From contig NC_012877.2 in the NCBI RefSeq assembly GCF_000003195.3, forward strand, positions 10,332,855 to 10,396,854: a stretch of 64,000 nucleotides of DNA. Direction: 5' to 3'. Below are positions 21,591 to 32,005 of this stretch, one piece after another. A program made the translations under genes and the position numbers. How positions within the stretch are numbered: the first letter of the stretch is position 1; the number at the start of each line of letters is the position of its first letter. The stretch comes from Sorghum bicolor (Eukaryota; Streptophyta; Magnoliopsida; Poales; Poaceae). Below the pieces are notes generated by a model that ran no database searches, had not been told where the DNA came from, and saw nothing but the letters and a program-made list of their open reading frames with translations.

Positions 21591-23430
21591 CTATGGGCCC
21601 TCCCAGGGCGGAGTCAGTTTGTGGCGCCCTTGGTTGCTTTGCCACCGCCGTAGGACAAGATCGCCCACGTTCAGATCCCTTTTGCGTTCGTGTTTGTCGT
21701 GGTATCGTCGAAGTTTCTGCTGGTATCTGGCGGAGTTGAGGAGGGCCATGTCTCGAGCTTCCTCGAGCTGGTCGACCGCGTTCTCTCGAGTTTCCTTATT
21801 TGACTGCTCATTGTAGGCTTTGAGTCGAGGAGACCTATACTTAAGGTCTGTTGTTAGCACGACCTCGAAGCCATAGACCATGAAGAATGGGGTATATTTC
21901 GTGGCCCTGCTAGGCGTCGTCCTTAAGCTCCATAGGACTGAAGAGAGCTCTTCGACCCATTTCTTGCCGAATTTCTTCAACCGGTTGTAGATTCTTGGTT
22001 TGAGCCCCTGCAAAAACATGTCGTTGGCACGCTCGACCTGGCCGTTAGTTCGAGGGTGGGCTACTGCGGACCAGTTCACATGGATGTGATGCCGGTCACA
22101 GAAGTCCAAGAACTTTTTACCAGTGAACTGAGTGCCGTTGTCGATGATGATGACATTGGGAATCCCAAACCGGTGGATGGTGTCGGTGAAGAAAAGGACG
22201 GCTTGCTCAGAGCGGATGTTCGTGATGGGTTGAGCCTCGATCCATTTGGAGAATTTGTCGATGGCCACCAGCAAATGGGTGTATCCTCCTGCTGCCTTCT
22301 GTAGAGGCCCTACTAGGTCGAGTCCCCACACCACGAACGGCCACGTAATGGGGATCATCTAGAGATCGTGGGTGGGAAGATGCGTCTGCTTGGCGTAAAA
22401 TTGACACCCATGGCACGAGCGTACGAGCTCGATGGCGTCAGCTACGGCCGTTGGCCAGTAGAAGCCTTGTTGGAAAGCGTTCCCTACGAGGGTCCGTAGA
22501 GCAGCGTGGTGGCCACAAGCCCCCGAGTGTACATCCTCGAGGAGCTTTCGGCCTTCCTCTATGGTGATGCAGTGCTGCAAGATTCCTGTTGGGCTTCATC
22601 GATATAGTTCATTATTTTCACTGTAAATTACGTACGACTTGGCCCGTCGAGCGATACGGCGGGCCTCGTATCGATCTTCTAGTAGCTCGCATCGAATCAG
22701 GCAGTCGAGGAACGGCGTGCGCCAGTCGAACGGTCGACCAGGCCGCTGTTCTGCATCCATGACTTCCGCTGCCACTATCAGTGCTTCGATGACATCGGTT
22801 TATTGGAGGGCGGTGGTTTCGACGTCAGCCCCTGAGCCCAAGTCGACGGATGGCTCATGTAGATCCCTCGAGAATGCGTCGGGCGGGACCGTTCCTCGAG
22901 TCGACGAGATCTTAGCGAGTTCGTCGGCTGCCTCGTTGTAGCGTCGGGTGATGTGGACGAGCTCGAGGCCGTGGAATTTATCCTCGAGCCGACGTACCTC
23001 CTTGCAGTATGCCTCCATTTTTGGGTCGTGGCAGTTGGAGGCTTTCATCACTTGGTCGATGACAAGTTGGGAGTCGCCTCGAACGTTGAGGCGCCGAACT
23101 CCTAACTCGGTGGCGATCTTCAGCCCATTGACAAGGGCATCGTATTCCGCGACATTGTTGGATGCAACAAAATGTATCCTGATGACATACCTCATATGAA
23201 TGCCTAGGGGCGAGATGAATAGCAGGCCCGCTCCAGCTCCCGTCTTCATGAGAGACGCGTCGAAATACATCGTCCAAAGTTCTGATTGAACTTGAGCCAG
23301 GGGGAGCTGGGATTCCGTCCATTCCACGATGAAATCCACCAGAGCTTGAGACTTGATAGCTTTGTGGGGAGCATAAGTGAGGGTCTCACTCATGAGCTCG
23401 ACCGACCATGGTCGGAACGGGCTGGGCAGC
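21591..23430 (-). pseudogene. Tat2 pol remnant: RNase H and integrase, RT deleted
   Basis: From the right: an RNase H of the extra (archaeal-like) type found in Tat elements, with MYFDASLMKTGAGAGL, NVAEYDALVNGL and RGDSQLVI. Then an integrase zinc-binding HHCC region (22580-22380; HSGACGHH and CHGCQF). A TAG at 22359-22361 separates it from the integrase core (22358-21591), which has D14 (WGLDLVG), D73 (IIDNGTQF) and E109 (NGQVERAN) with normal D,D35E spacing. The core runs to WEGP. The protease and reverse transcriptase are missing; the RNase H follows gag sequence directly in one ORF (23708-22800). It cannot copy itself. Confidence 0.8.
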
Positions 23431-24912
23431 GGTGTGCTGCGAATTGCTCTGCTGAACACCCAAGGGCCCGGCGGTTCCCGGGCCATCCGGTCCTCGTCGC
23501 TGTCGTATCGCCCGCCGCGGTGGGCGTTGTAACCGCGCTCTTCTGTGTCCCCACATCGACGGTGACAATTCTCGTTGATGTCGCGTCGCGCGTCGTGTCG
23601 TCGCTGATTGTCGACGGGGTGGTTGAGGACGAGTGCTGTCTTCTTCCCTCGAGGGGGGCGGCTGCTGATGGACCGACACCTCCTTTTCGTTCTGGGCCGG
23701 CTCATCACGCTTCTTCGTGGCTGCTCCTTGTCGAGAGGCCGAGCTCTCGGCCTGCTGAACTGCCGCCACTTGGAACAGAGTCTGCACCTCGTCTCAAATG
23801 CGTCGCGCTTGGGAGTTCAACGGTTCGGGCATATTGCGTAGCAGCATTATTGCCGCCATGATGTTCTAACCCGCTCGAGGGAAATGGCTGACGGGCTGCT
23901 CTGGCTCCCCGTCTCTGACGATCTATCAATGTACTTCTCGAGCCCTTCTGCGGACACTTCCGCCAGGCGGGTATGGCTGGTCCTGCTCAAGGATCTGTTC
24001 AAGCAGGACAAGGCGCTCGCGATCTTCGTCGACCTTCGCTTTGAGCTCTCGTAGCTGCGCAAGTTGTGCGGCTCTGTCTTCTTGCGTAGGGGGGTCGACC
24101 TGATCGTCATTTCCAGGCGTCCTGGGGTCCTCCCTTGCTGAAGGGGCTCGACCGCCGGCAACGGCGTCTCGTGTCTCGTCGGTGGTTTCTACCGCCCAGT
24201 CGATATGGAAGCATTCCCTGCTAGGGTCATAGCTGTCGGACTCAGAGTCGGAGTCCGCCTCGGTGGCGTAGAAGCATCCGCGTCCCTCCTCCAGCAGCCG
24301 TTGCCTAAGTGAGGTGATCGTGTATCGCCCAGGACCTAGGCGGCGGAGGCCTCATACCTGAGAGAAATCCGGCAGCTCGGACGTCTGTTGCCGTGCTCCA
24401 GTGTCGCGTGGGAGGACCATTGGTCTCTCCACGTATGTTTGGGCGTTTGGACATATCGCCCTGGCAAGCGATGTCGCGGCGTTGTCTTGACCGAACGGCA
24501 GCGGTCTTCTCGGGGCGAACAGCCCGTGTGGAAGTAGCGTCGTGGCAGGCGAGAGTGCGCAAGGCACGCCGTCTCCCATCGTCGTCGTGCGATCCTCGTG
24601 GCATCGGGCCGTCATACCCGTGGTTTTGGCGCGCGGGGCTGTCGGCTCCTGCGTCACCTCCCGCCTGGCATGAACTGGCGATCGTGACGAGGCAGAGGGG
24701 TGATGGTGGCGCTGTCCACGCCTCTTCTTGGGCGGGGAGGCGTGGTGACGAGGCCGTCTGGGAGCCCTCAATCGGGCGGGCGCAATGCGAGCTCCTCCCG
24801 GTCCTTTGACTGAGAGCAGGATCATGTCATAGCCGAAACCGGTGGACATGAACTCGAGGCTCCCGAACCAAATCACCGTGGAGCGCAGAATCGGCGAAAT
24901 AAGAGTGGCCAT
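23431..24912 (-). pseudogene. Tat2 gag remnant (5' portion)
   Basis: Starts at ATG 24912 (MATLISPILRSTVI). It continues in broken frames through Arg/Pro/His-rich sequence to PPGPWVFSRAIRSTPLP near 23440, which marks the start of the conserved gag core in grass Tat elements (from memory). The core itself is gone: the ORF runs straight into pol sequence. Stops occur near 24352 and between the open blocks. Confidence 0.55.
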
Positions 24913-24950
24913 CTAGAAAAACATGGGAAATCGGTGAAAAACACGTAGGA

Positions 24951-24969
24951 CCCCTACCTGGCGCGCCAA
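24951..24969 (-). other. Primer-binding site of Tat2
   Basis: Minus-strand TTGGCGCGCCAGGTAGGGG is separated by one base from the LTR edge at 24971. It fixes the orientation: gag and pol are on the minus strand and the right LTR is the 5' LTR. Confidence 0.75.
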
Positions 24970-24970
24970 C

Positions 24971-25110
24971 TGTCGGTGTTTTCCCCCTGGGGGGTCACAC
25001 CAACGAGTAAAACTAGTGCGTGCTCCCCTTTCCAGATGGTGATGCAAGAAAAGACACAAAGATTTATCCTGGTTCGGGCAAGAGAAGGCCCTACGTCCAG
25101 CGGGGGGGAG
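24971..25110 (-). repeat. Inner end of Tat2 5' LTR, cut by Tekay insertion
   Basis: 140 bp matching 14588-14726, with ggtgttttcc replacing ggtattttcc. It stops at cgggggggag, where the Tekay LTR starts. The last five bases (GGGAG, 25106-25110) are the Tekay target duplication. Confidence 0.92.
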
Positions 25111-25407
25111 TGTAACATCCCTAATGTTACGGTTACTAAAACTGGATCATGTCATCATGAGCATTGCATCGCTTACCTGTTAAGCACATTATTATTCATC
25201 AACTTAAAACAAGTTTATTTTGATTGTTCGTGCTTAGGGAATTAAAGTGTGCTTATGTTGTGTATTGATGCTTGTGTTGGTAGTTTAAACCCTAGGGTGG
25301 AAGGTTTCCGAGAGAATAGGGGGGAAAGCCGTGATTTTTGAACCCTAGATTTGCCCCCTTTTGTGTAATTTAGAAACTAAGCAAAATTTGAAGTTGAGTT
25401 CAAAAGC

Positions 25408-25440
25408 AAAGTTGTAGATCTTGTCAAGATCTACAACTTT
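25408..25440. repeat. Perfect inverted repeat, 16-bp arms, 1-nt centre
   Basis: AAAGTTGTAGATCTTG, then T, then its exact reverse complement. It could form a hairpin in the LTR transcript or extrude as a cruciform. Confidence 0.95.
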
Positions 25441-25568
25441 GGTGTTTTGAGTTTTTGAAGTTTCAATGCAAAATTCAAAGTAATTTTGAAAATACAGTTT
25501 TCCAGAAAGTGTCCTCTTTTCCAATTTGAATCCCTAATTCAAAATCTATTTGGAATTTTGAAAAGTGA

Positions 25569-25617
25569 CCAACATGAAAGTTGTAACTCTCAAAAAGTTG
25601 AACAACTTTCATGTTGG
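25569..25617. repeat. Perfect inverted repeat, 16-bp arms, 17-nt loop
   Basis: CCAACATGAAAGTTGT at 25569-25584 and its exact reverse complement at 25602-25617. It is the second hairpin within 180 bp of the same LTR. Confidence 0.95.
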
Positions 25618-28600
25618 GAGTTTTTCATGTTGTTATGAAAAACCAAAAGTAATTTTGGAAATTCTGTCTGCCCCAATTCAAAAATTGGAATTTCCCCAAT
25701 TTGGGATTTGAAATACAAACTGTTTTGTCAAATTCATCATTTTCCACTCAGAATTGGCTTTGGTCACCAAAACAAGATTTGTAGTTTGTAAAATTCTGAA
25801 TAACTTCTGTTTTGGTGGAATTTTGTCTTCAGTTCAAAATTTGGGCGAATTTCGCAAAACCACAAAATTGGTTGGATAGAGCTCGCTGCAGTGATCCGAT
25901 GAGGATCACGGGCTCCTCTGTCCCGCCGGCCGCAGAGCGGACAGAGCCGCGTGCGCGCCCCATCGCCACGCAGCGTGGATGCCCGAGACTCCTTCGCCTC
26001 GTCCTTTTGAATGCCCACGCAGCCGACTTCGAGCTCCTCTGTTTCGACGGCCAAAATGACCAGCGACCACTCCCTTCGCAAATACACCGTACTCGATCCC
26101 TCTCCAACTCAATTGAGCACTCCACAATGTTCGCCACACTCTTGCGAGCTCAGTGCACCCCCTAGCTCATCCTCTAACCCGCCCAATCGCCGGAGCTTCT
26201 CATTCTTCCCCAACTCCGGCCGGGACCGCCGCCGTGGAGCCCTTCCCGTGGTCACGTTGTTCCAGTCGGTATCACGCCTTTCTAGCGGCCGTTTCAAGTT
26301 CTTTTCGTTCCCCAGATGCTCATGCATTCGCTCTTTCTCCCTGGACGTGAACAGGTCTGCCGGAACGACCTCGCCAAGGCTACAGCGCCCGCCCGACGAC
26401 ACCGCCTCCATCGCCAGCAACCTCGGCTACCTCTTCGAGCCTCGCAACGTGAGCACCACACTCTCTAACCTTCGTGGAAGCTCTCTAGCATGTCCGTTTG
26501 CGCTCTACCGAGCCCTAGTGGTCGGTCCGCGGTCGGTCATGGCGGCCGCCCGCCATTCGCGTGGCCGAGGTGGAAGGGAAAGAGTAGAGCGTGAGTAGGG
26601 GATGGCTGTGGAGTCACGAAGGCGAGGCGAGGCTGGTGCGCACGCGCGCATGGGCCGAGAACCTCGCTAACGGCGGCCGGAGTTGTGGCCGAGCCGCCGT
26701 GCGCGGTGAAGACGAAGGTGACGGGTGGGGCCTCCCCGTTAGCGTCTGGCAGAGAGAGGGGAGGGGGCGGGTTCAGCGCGTGGGCCGGCTTGGGCCAAAG
26801 CCAAGCGGGCCGGCCGTGTAACACAGTGTGTTTTCCCTTTTTCTTTTTGCTTAAAAATGCTTGATGTTTGAATTTGAATAGAAAATCATGTACTGATCCA
26901 GAAATGATGGAAATTTTTGTGTAGGTTCTATGAAATAAGTAGAACACAGGAAAAATATTAGGTTCTATTTTCTGGTAGTTTGCATGTGTATAAAAATTGC
27001 CTCTTTTAATTAGCAAATAAAAGTTCTATGAATTTTAATAATTTAATTGCATGTCCAAAAATCACCAAAATTTGTGGGATGCCTCTAAATATTATTCCCT
27101 GGCTTCACACAAAATTTGGTGGCATTTGGATAATGTTTGAATAAAATATTATTAAACCCTTAATAAGTAATTAAATAATAATTCTAGAATAATTAGATAA
27201 TAATTAGTTAAATTCTCAATATTAGGGTTTGAGTGATTTTGGGATTGTGTGATGACCTAAGGTCATTAACCTTGATGACCTTTGGCATTTAATTATTGTT
27301 TGGCTTTAATGCTTAATTACTGTCATTAATACTTAATTAAGAGTTAATTAAGATAAAAAGGATTAATGATTAGTTAATTAAGGATAATTGTGAATTAAGA
27401 GGAATCTTAGTTTACTGATGCAACCTCTTGGGTAAAGATACTAAAATGATAAACAACTTTAATTATTGTTTAGTCTGTATTGCACCGAGAAGGCCAGTTG
27501 TACTTAACTTGGTCCTTCTTAAATATTTGTCATACGCATATCATGAGCATCCATCATTTTGCGTATAGTGCACGTGACCGAAGGAGCGACCGTTGAACCG
27601 AACCCCGAAGTCGGTGCTCCGTTCGAGGAAGTAGAATCCGAGACTTGGGAAGTCTCCGAGGGTCCCTCTCAGCTCTGCAACCAAGGCAAGCCCCGGATGC
27701 ATTAACCCCTCCTTGAATGTTTTAAATCTTTTATCACTTATGAATTGAAAATGCTGCATTAGGTAGGTGAGAATTGGGTTAACCTACTTGCTGCATTTAC
27801 TACCTTGATATTTGTTATCCTGTCCTTGACACCTGTTTTATTTCAAAATCGCGTAGTAATGCTTAGCCCTGCTACTAGATAGGTTTTCAAACAAGAAAGT
27901 TTAAAGGGTTGTTGTGGAATACACTTATGGTCAATGATGTTTCAACTTGAGACCGGTCGGTGGACTTGCTTTAAGAATGGAGTCTTAAAGTAGTGTCTCC
28001 AACTGTGTCGGTTAAGGACCGGTCCGTTGATGGCCTGCTGGGTTGAGAATTTATAGTACTAGCCACTTGCCCTCGGTAAGCCCGGTCTTGTGATCCCTCG
28101 ATGCGAACAGCTACTCGCGCACTGGGTGTGGAGCGATGGCGAGAGTAGTGTGTACCCACCTTACGGAACTGAGATGACCGGAAAACATCTAGATCGGCTG
28201 TAGGATGGTGGAATACTGTGCTCTTGGGTGCCGCGAACCTAGTCAAATTTGGGGAGAGCTTGATTTGGGTTGACATATGCAAGATTTGGTTCTACATATG
28301 TCGGGTGGTTAGGAACTCCAGCTGGATTGTTAAGCGATTCGAATCGTCGTTGCTCCCCGATTGGGAGACTCAATTCCTTCGACCCTCATCGTAGATAATT
28401 ATGCAACTAAGTGATAAAATGAGAAAGGGGGAAATGTCTCATGAGGTTCGGATCCCAATTCCCAGACTCAGAGTGATATGAAGCTATGGCCATTGGATAG
28501 ATAATACTTTGATTAAGGACTAGGAACTCACAGACTTGTCTGTGAGAGGCAACTAGATAGACTGTCCTCGAACTCCTCGACCTTTTAAGGAGAGGAATTC

Positions 28601-29298
28601 GTGGGTAAAACTTGAAAGTAAGGATGCACTATTAGTAAGCTTTTTAGCAAAACACTTTGGCTCCTTGCTCAGCCACTCCTTGTCTACACCAAGCCTGCAT
28701 TCCTAATTTCTCCTCTTTTTTCCGCCGGGTAAGTCTTGTTGAGTACTCCCGTACTCAGGGTTTTATAACCCCTGTTGCAGGTGAAGTTCAGGAGCCGACA
28801 TGTTTCAGACCCTGTTGTGTGTCCGTCATCGAGGTTGACGACGAAGAAGAGTGAGTGTGACCCATGGGCAGGGTCTGTAAGTTTGTAATCTGTGTACTAA
28901 AGTTTAAGTTGCTCCGCTGGACCTGGCTTGTCATAACACTCTACTATTTGGAAGAACTCCTTTTGTAAATTAAGTTATGTGATACTTCCGCTGTTTTACT
29001 CTGAAATATTATTTTGGTCTTGTGTCGTCTGTGATACTGCAATGTCTTTGCAACGAGTGATCCTGGTGTTAAGGTGGCCACTTGCTATCCTGTAAGGGCG
29101 AGAAGAAGTTCTCGTTAATTGACCATCACTAGTGGTCAGGACGAGTTCGCTTGATACGCCACAGGTAGCGGTGGAATGAGCGTCCTGAGATGCTCATCGG
29201 ACTTCTAAAGTGGGAGGATCCCCGGCATCACCGTCAGAGGTCCTTTGGACAAAGACAGGTGTTGGTGGGCCCAAACACTTAGGAGGTTCTGCCACAGC

Positions 29299-29310
29299 TG
29301 GTATCAGAGC
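29299..29310 (+). other. Primer-binding site of the Tekay element
   Basis: TGGTATCAGAGC, two bases after the LTR end. This is the standard plant site complementary to initiator tRNA-Met and is typical of chromoviruses. Confidence 0.92.
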
Positions 29311-29668
29311 ATTCGTTGCTAGGATGACTGCTGTATCCTTTAAAAAACTTCAAAACCATTTGGATCCAATACTATAAACTTGCCTATTTTGAGTCCAAGT
29401 GCTTTAGTCTATCATACCCCTGTCTGTAGGCTTTGTTAGAATTTTTGAAGTGGTGTGGAGGAGCAACATAAAGTATTGCCCTATGTTCTAAAGTTTTTAA
29501 GTAATATTGTTACGAATTTCTAGTACGACTCGTAAGTTCATGCAAGCATCATGATATATCACTTGGTTAAGTTCCTTCCTCCTTGTTCGGGTTGGGTTGT
29601 ATAGAATCAATCCCTTTCTTGCTAACCTGTAAGGTCTCCCTTACTAATCCAAACTTACCCTCTACAGG

Positions 29669-30373
29669 ATGGGCCGTTGGAAACAGACTCCGCGTAAGAG
29701 GACTGGTCCTAAAGGGGTCCCTAGACACCAGTTGGCCCCGCGAAGCGATCCAGCAAGCAGTAGCCGTTCACCATCTCAGCAGGAGGTGGAAAGGTTGTCC
29801 GTCGAGCTAACCAAAGTGACAAGAGAAAGGATGTACAACGTTATGGAGATCGGTGAACTTAAAGCTCAACTAACAAAACAAAAACAAACCACCGAGAACT
29901 GCGAGGCCATGCTGTCCCGTATGGTGGAAGAGAGGAACGCCGCTATTGTCAGAGAAGAGGAGGCCAGGAGCGCACACAGGCACGAGCTGACTAGGATGAA
30001 GGCGAAGCTAGACAAAACCAAGTACCTTAAAGATCTGTATGTGAAGATGGCGGCCACTGTCACCGCGCAGAGGGATGTCGCGTGGCAGCGGGAGGACCAG
30101 CTACAGCTAGAGAAGCTTGAGCTGGCACATCATTTAGACACCGTCAACGACTTGACAATGCAATACCGTGATATTGCATTCGACCTATATCATCAGCTCC
30201 ATCCACCTCTAGGTGAAGGGGAGATGGACACGGACGGAGAGTTGGCGGATGATGGGGAACCCGACCAAGACCTCAGTGACGAGGAGGAATCCGACTCCGG
30301 TGACGATAACCCGGGGGGTAATCAGGACGATGGCAATGACGACCCGGGCTACGGCTCTTACCACACCGACTAG
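29669..30373 (+). CDS. Extra coiled-coil ORF upstream of Tekay gag (234 aa), intact
   Basis: Open from ATG 29669 to TAG 30373. The N-terminal 35 residues are basic and Ser/Pro-rich (MGRWKQTPRKRTGPKG). Residues about 38-150 form a heptad-like coiled coil (VERLSVELTKVTRERM and similar). The C-terminal 55 residues are very acidic (Asp/Glu/Gly/Asn-rich). It lies between the PBS and gag, 213 bp upstream of the gag ATG. Extra ORFs in this position are known in some rice Gypsy elements of the RIRE3/RIRE8 type (from memory). It has no enzymatic motif, and its role is unknown. It remains open although gag and pol nearby are broken. A coding leader that became fixed by chance is an alternative. Confidence 0.65.
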   Translation: MGRWKQTPRKRTGPKGVPRHQLAPRSDPASSSRSPSQQEVERLSVELTKVTRERMYNVMEIGELKAQLTKQKQTTENCEAMLSRMVEERNAAIVREEEARSAHRHELTRMKAKLDKTKYLKDLYVKMAATVTAQRDVAWQREDQLQLEKLELAHHLDTVNDLTMQYRDIAFDLYHQLHPPLGEGEMDTDGELADDGEPDQDLSDEEESDSGDDNPGGNQDDGNDDPGYGSYHTD

Positions 30374-30586
30374 TTCGGTGAAGTCGCGGGCAACGTCATT
30401 GTAGGATTCCTAATCTACCGTAGTGGGGTCGGGTCTGTAGTATAGAGTTTTCTTTCAGTTTAAGAAGTTGTACTCGTTTGTTTCCAGTGTGTTGAACTGA
30501 TGTTTGATAAATAAATGGAAGTATGTAAGATATGTTTTAAGTTATGAATTCCATGTGGTAACAAGTACATATGACTCTTGTAGCAG

Positions 30587-32005
30587 ATGCCGATGCGTAC
30601 ACGTGGATCTGATGAAGCTGGGTCCTCTCAGGGAGGGGATGATATCCCCAACCCTCCACCTGCTCCACCTTCCCTAGCAGATGCCATTGCTGTTCTTTTG
30701 AGTGCCACTACCGACAATGCTCGCTTGCTGCGCGAGTTAGCACAACGCCAACCACACCCCGCCCCAAACTTCAGAGCACAGCACAATGGGGAGGGCGAAA
30801 CTCGATACGTGGACTTCACCGAGACAAGGCCCCCGGTATTCACCAAGACTGATGAGCCATTAGAAGCTGATGACTGGCTCCGAACAATGGAGCACAAGTT
30901 CAGTCTGATCCGATGTTCGGAAACTCAGAAGCCCCTGTTCGCAGCTCAACAGCTTCGGGGAGCTGCGGGTGCCTGATGGGAGAACTTCCTAGCTATCCAA
31001 GGTCCAGGACACCAGGTCACCTGGACAGAATTTAAGGACGTGTTCCGCGCCCACTATATCCCCGAAGGGATTATGGCCATGAAGGCCGAAGAATTTCTCG
31101 CCTTGCAGCAAGGCGATAAGAGTGTCATGGAGTACGTGGCAAAATTTAATCATCTTTCTCAATATGCCACAGACCATGTGAACACGGATAGAAAGAAGAA
31201 GGCCTGTTTCATGCGTGGTCTTAATACCAAACTTCAGACCATGATGACCACCTGTCAAAATGCTACTTTCTACGAGGCGGTAAATATTGCCATCACCTCA
31301 GAAGAAAAGAATAGGAAACACAAAGAAGCCAAGAAGAAGGCCGCTTCTTCCTCCTTCTCTGGTCGCGGTCAAAAGCGCCAGAGAATCATTTATCATCCAC
31401 AGGGCCACGGACGCTTTCAAGCGCCGTCATCTTTTCGTGGTCCCTTTTCTCCTCCACAATATAGACCAGGGCAGCAGGTATATCCTCGACCTACTGCCAT
31501 CACCACTGCACCACGCCAGCCAAACGCCCCAGGTGTTCGTCCCACTGCTCCGCCCAATCACAATTATCCTTGTTTCAATTGTGCTAAGCCTGGGCATTTT
31601 TCTAAAGAATGCCCCTACCCCCGCCAAACTAACCCCACTTTCCAAAGGCCACTTATTGGCCAACCCCAGCCAAGCCAATTCAGGACTGGGGCTCAGAAAG
31701 GACAAAATGTGCAAAGGGGTAAACCCGTAAAGAAAGTGGGACAAGTCTTCCATACAGAGGTGGAGACGATACCGGAAGGAGAACCGGTAATGATGGGTAC
31801 GTTTCCTGTTGCGAACCATCCTGCCTTAATGCTTTTTGATTCTGGTGCATCTCATACATTTATCAACCGCACCTTTGTGATAAAGCATGGCATACCCATT
31901 GGGGAAACAAAAGATCATTTTTATATACAGTCGCCAGGAGGACTGCTGAGTTCTAAAGAAATGGTTCACCAGATACCGATCGAATTTGGTGGGCATTCCC
32001 ACTAG
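30587..32005 (+). pseudogene. Tekay gag-protease, one stop and a terminal frameshift
   Basis: Starts at ATG 30587. The first block (30587-30976) has the start of the gag domain (DDWLRTMEHKFSLIRC) and ends at a TGA (30974-30976). The same frame then continues as a long block. In the 321-codon part starting at 31040 one sees the rest of gag (FRAHYIPEGI, EYVAKFNHLSQYA) and a basic linker. A CCHC zinc knuckle follows (C178, C181, H186, C191). The aspartic protease has its active-site motif LFDSGAS at residues 265-271. The frame is lost at 32005; pol continues in another frame from 31986. Gag would assemble particles and the protease would mature them. Confidence 0.85.

Larger units (their letters stand above)
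14588..25110 (-). mobile_element. Tat2: second Tat-lineage Gypsy family, internally deleted
   Basis: The 3' LTR is at 14588-15629, followed by a purine tract (minus-strand GACTCGGGGGCTAC), an antisense gene on the plus strand (16552-20937), then integrase and RNase H remnants, a gag remnant, PBS and the start of the other LTR (24971-25110) on the minus strand. That LTR is interrupted at 25110 by the Tekay element. Its remainder lies inverted at 59496-60400 (140 plus 905 bp, less the 5-bp Tekay duplication, against 1042 bp for the intact LTR). The TSD is ATTTC at 14583-14587, matched by GAAAT at 59491-59495. The element is rich in CTCGAG motifs and much more GC-rich than its neighbours. Confidence 0.9.
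25111..29296 (+). repeat. 5' LTR of the Tekay element (4186 bp)
   Basis: Begins TGTAACATCCC and ends TTCTGCCACA. It matches 60401-64000 as reverse complement, where the first 590 bp of the LTR would lie beyond the window. It has three zones: an AT-rich start with two strong inverted repeats; a GC-rich block (25870-26820) with long spurious ORFs on both strands; and an AT-rich then mixed 3' half. LTRs of this size are usual for the Tekay clade in grasses. Confidence 0.93.

Noticed and set aside
26011..26821. Long overlapping ORFs on both strands in the GC-rich zone of the Tekay LTR (mirrored at 62870-63690)
   Set aside because: They lie inside LTRs, occur on both strands at once, lack known domains and follow from low stop-codon frequency in GC-rich sequence.
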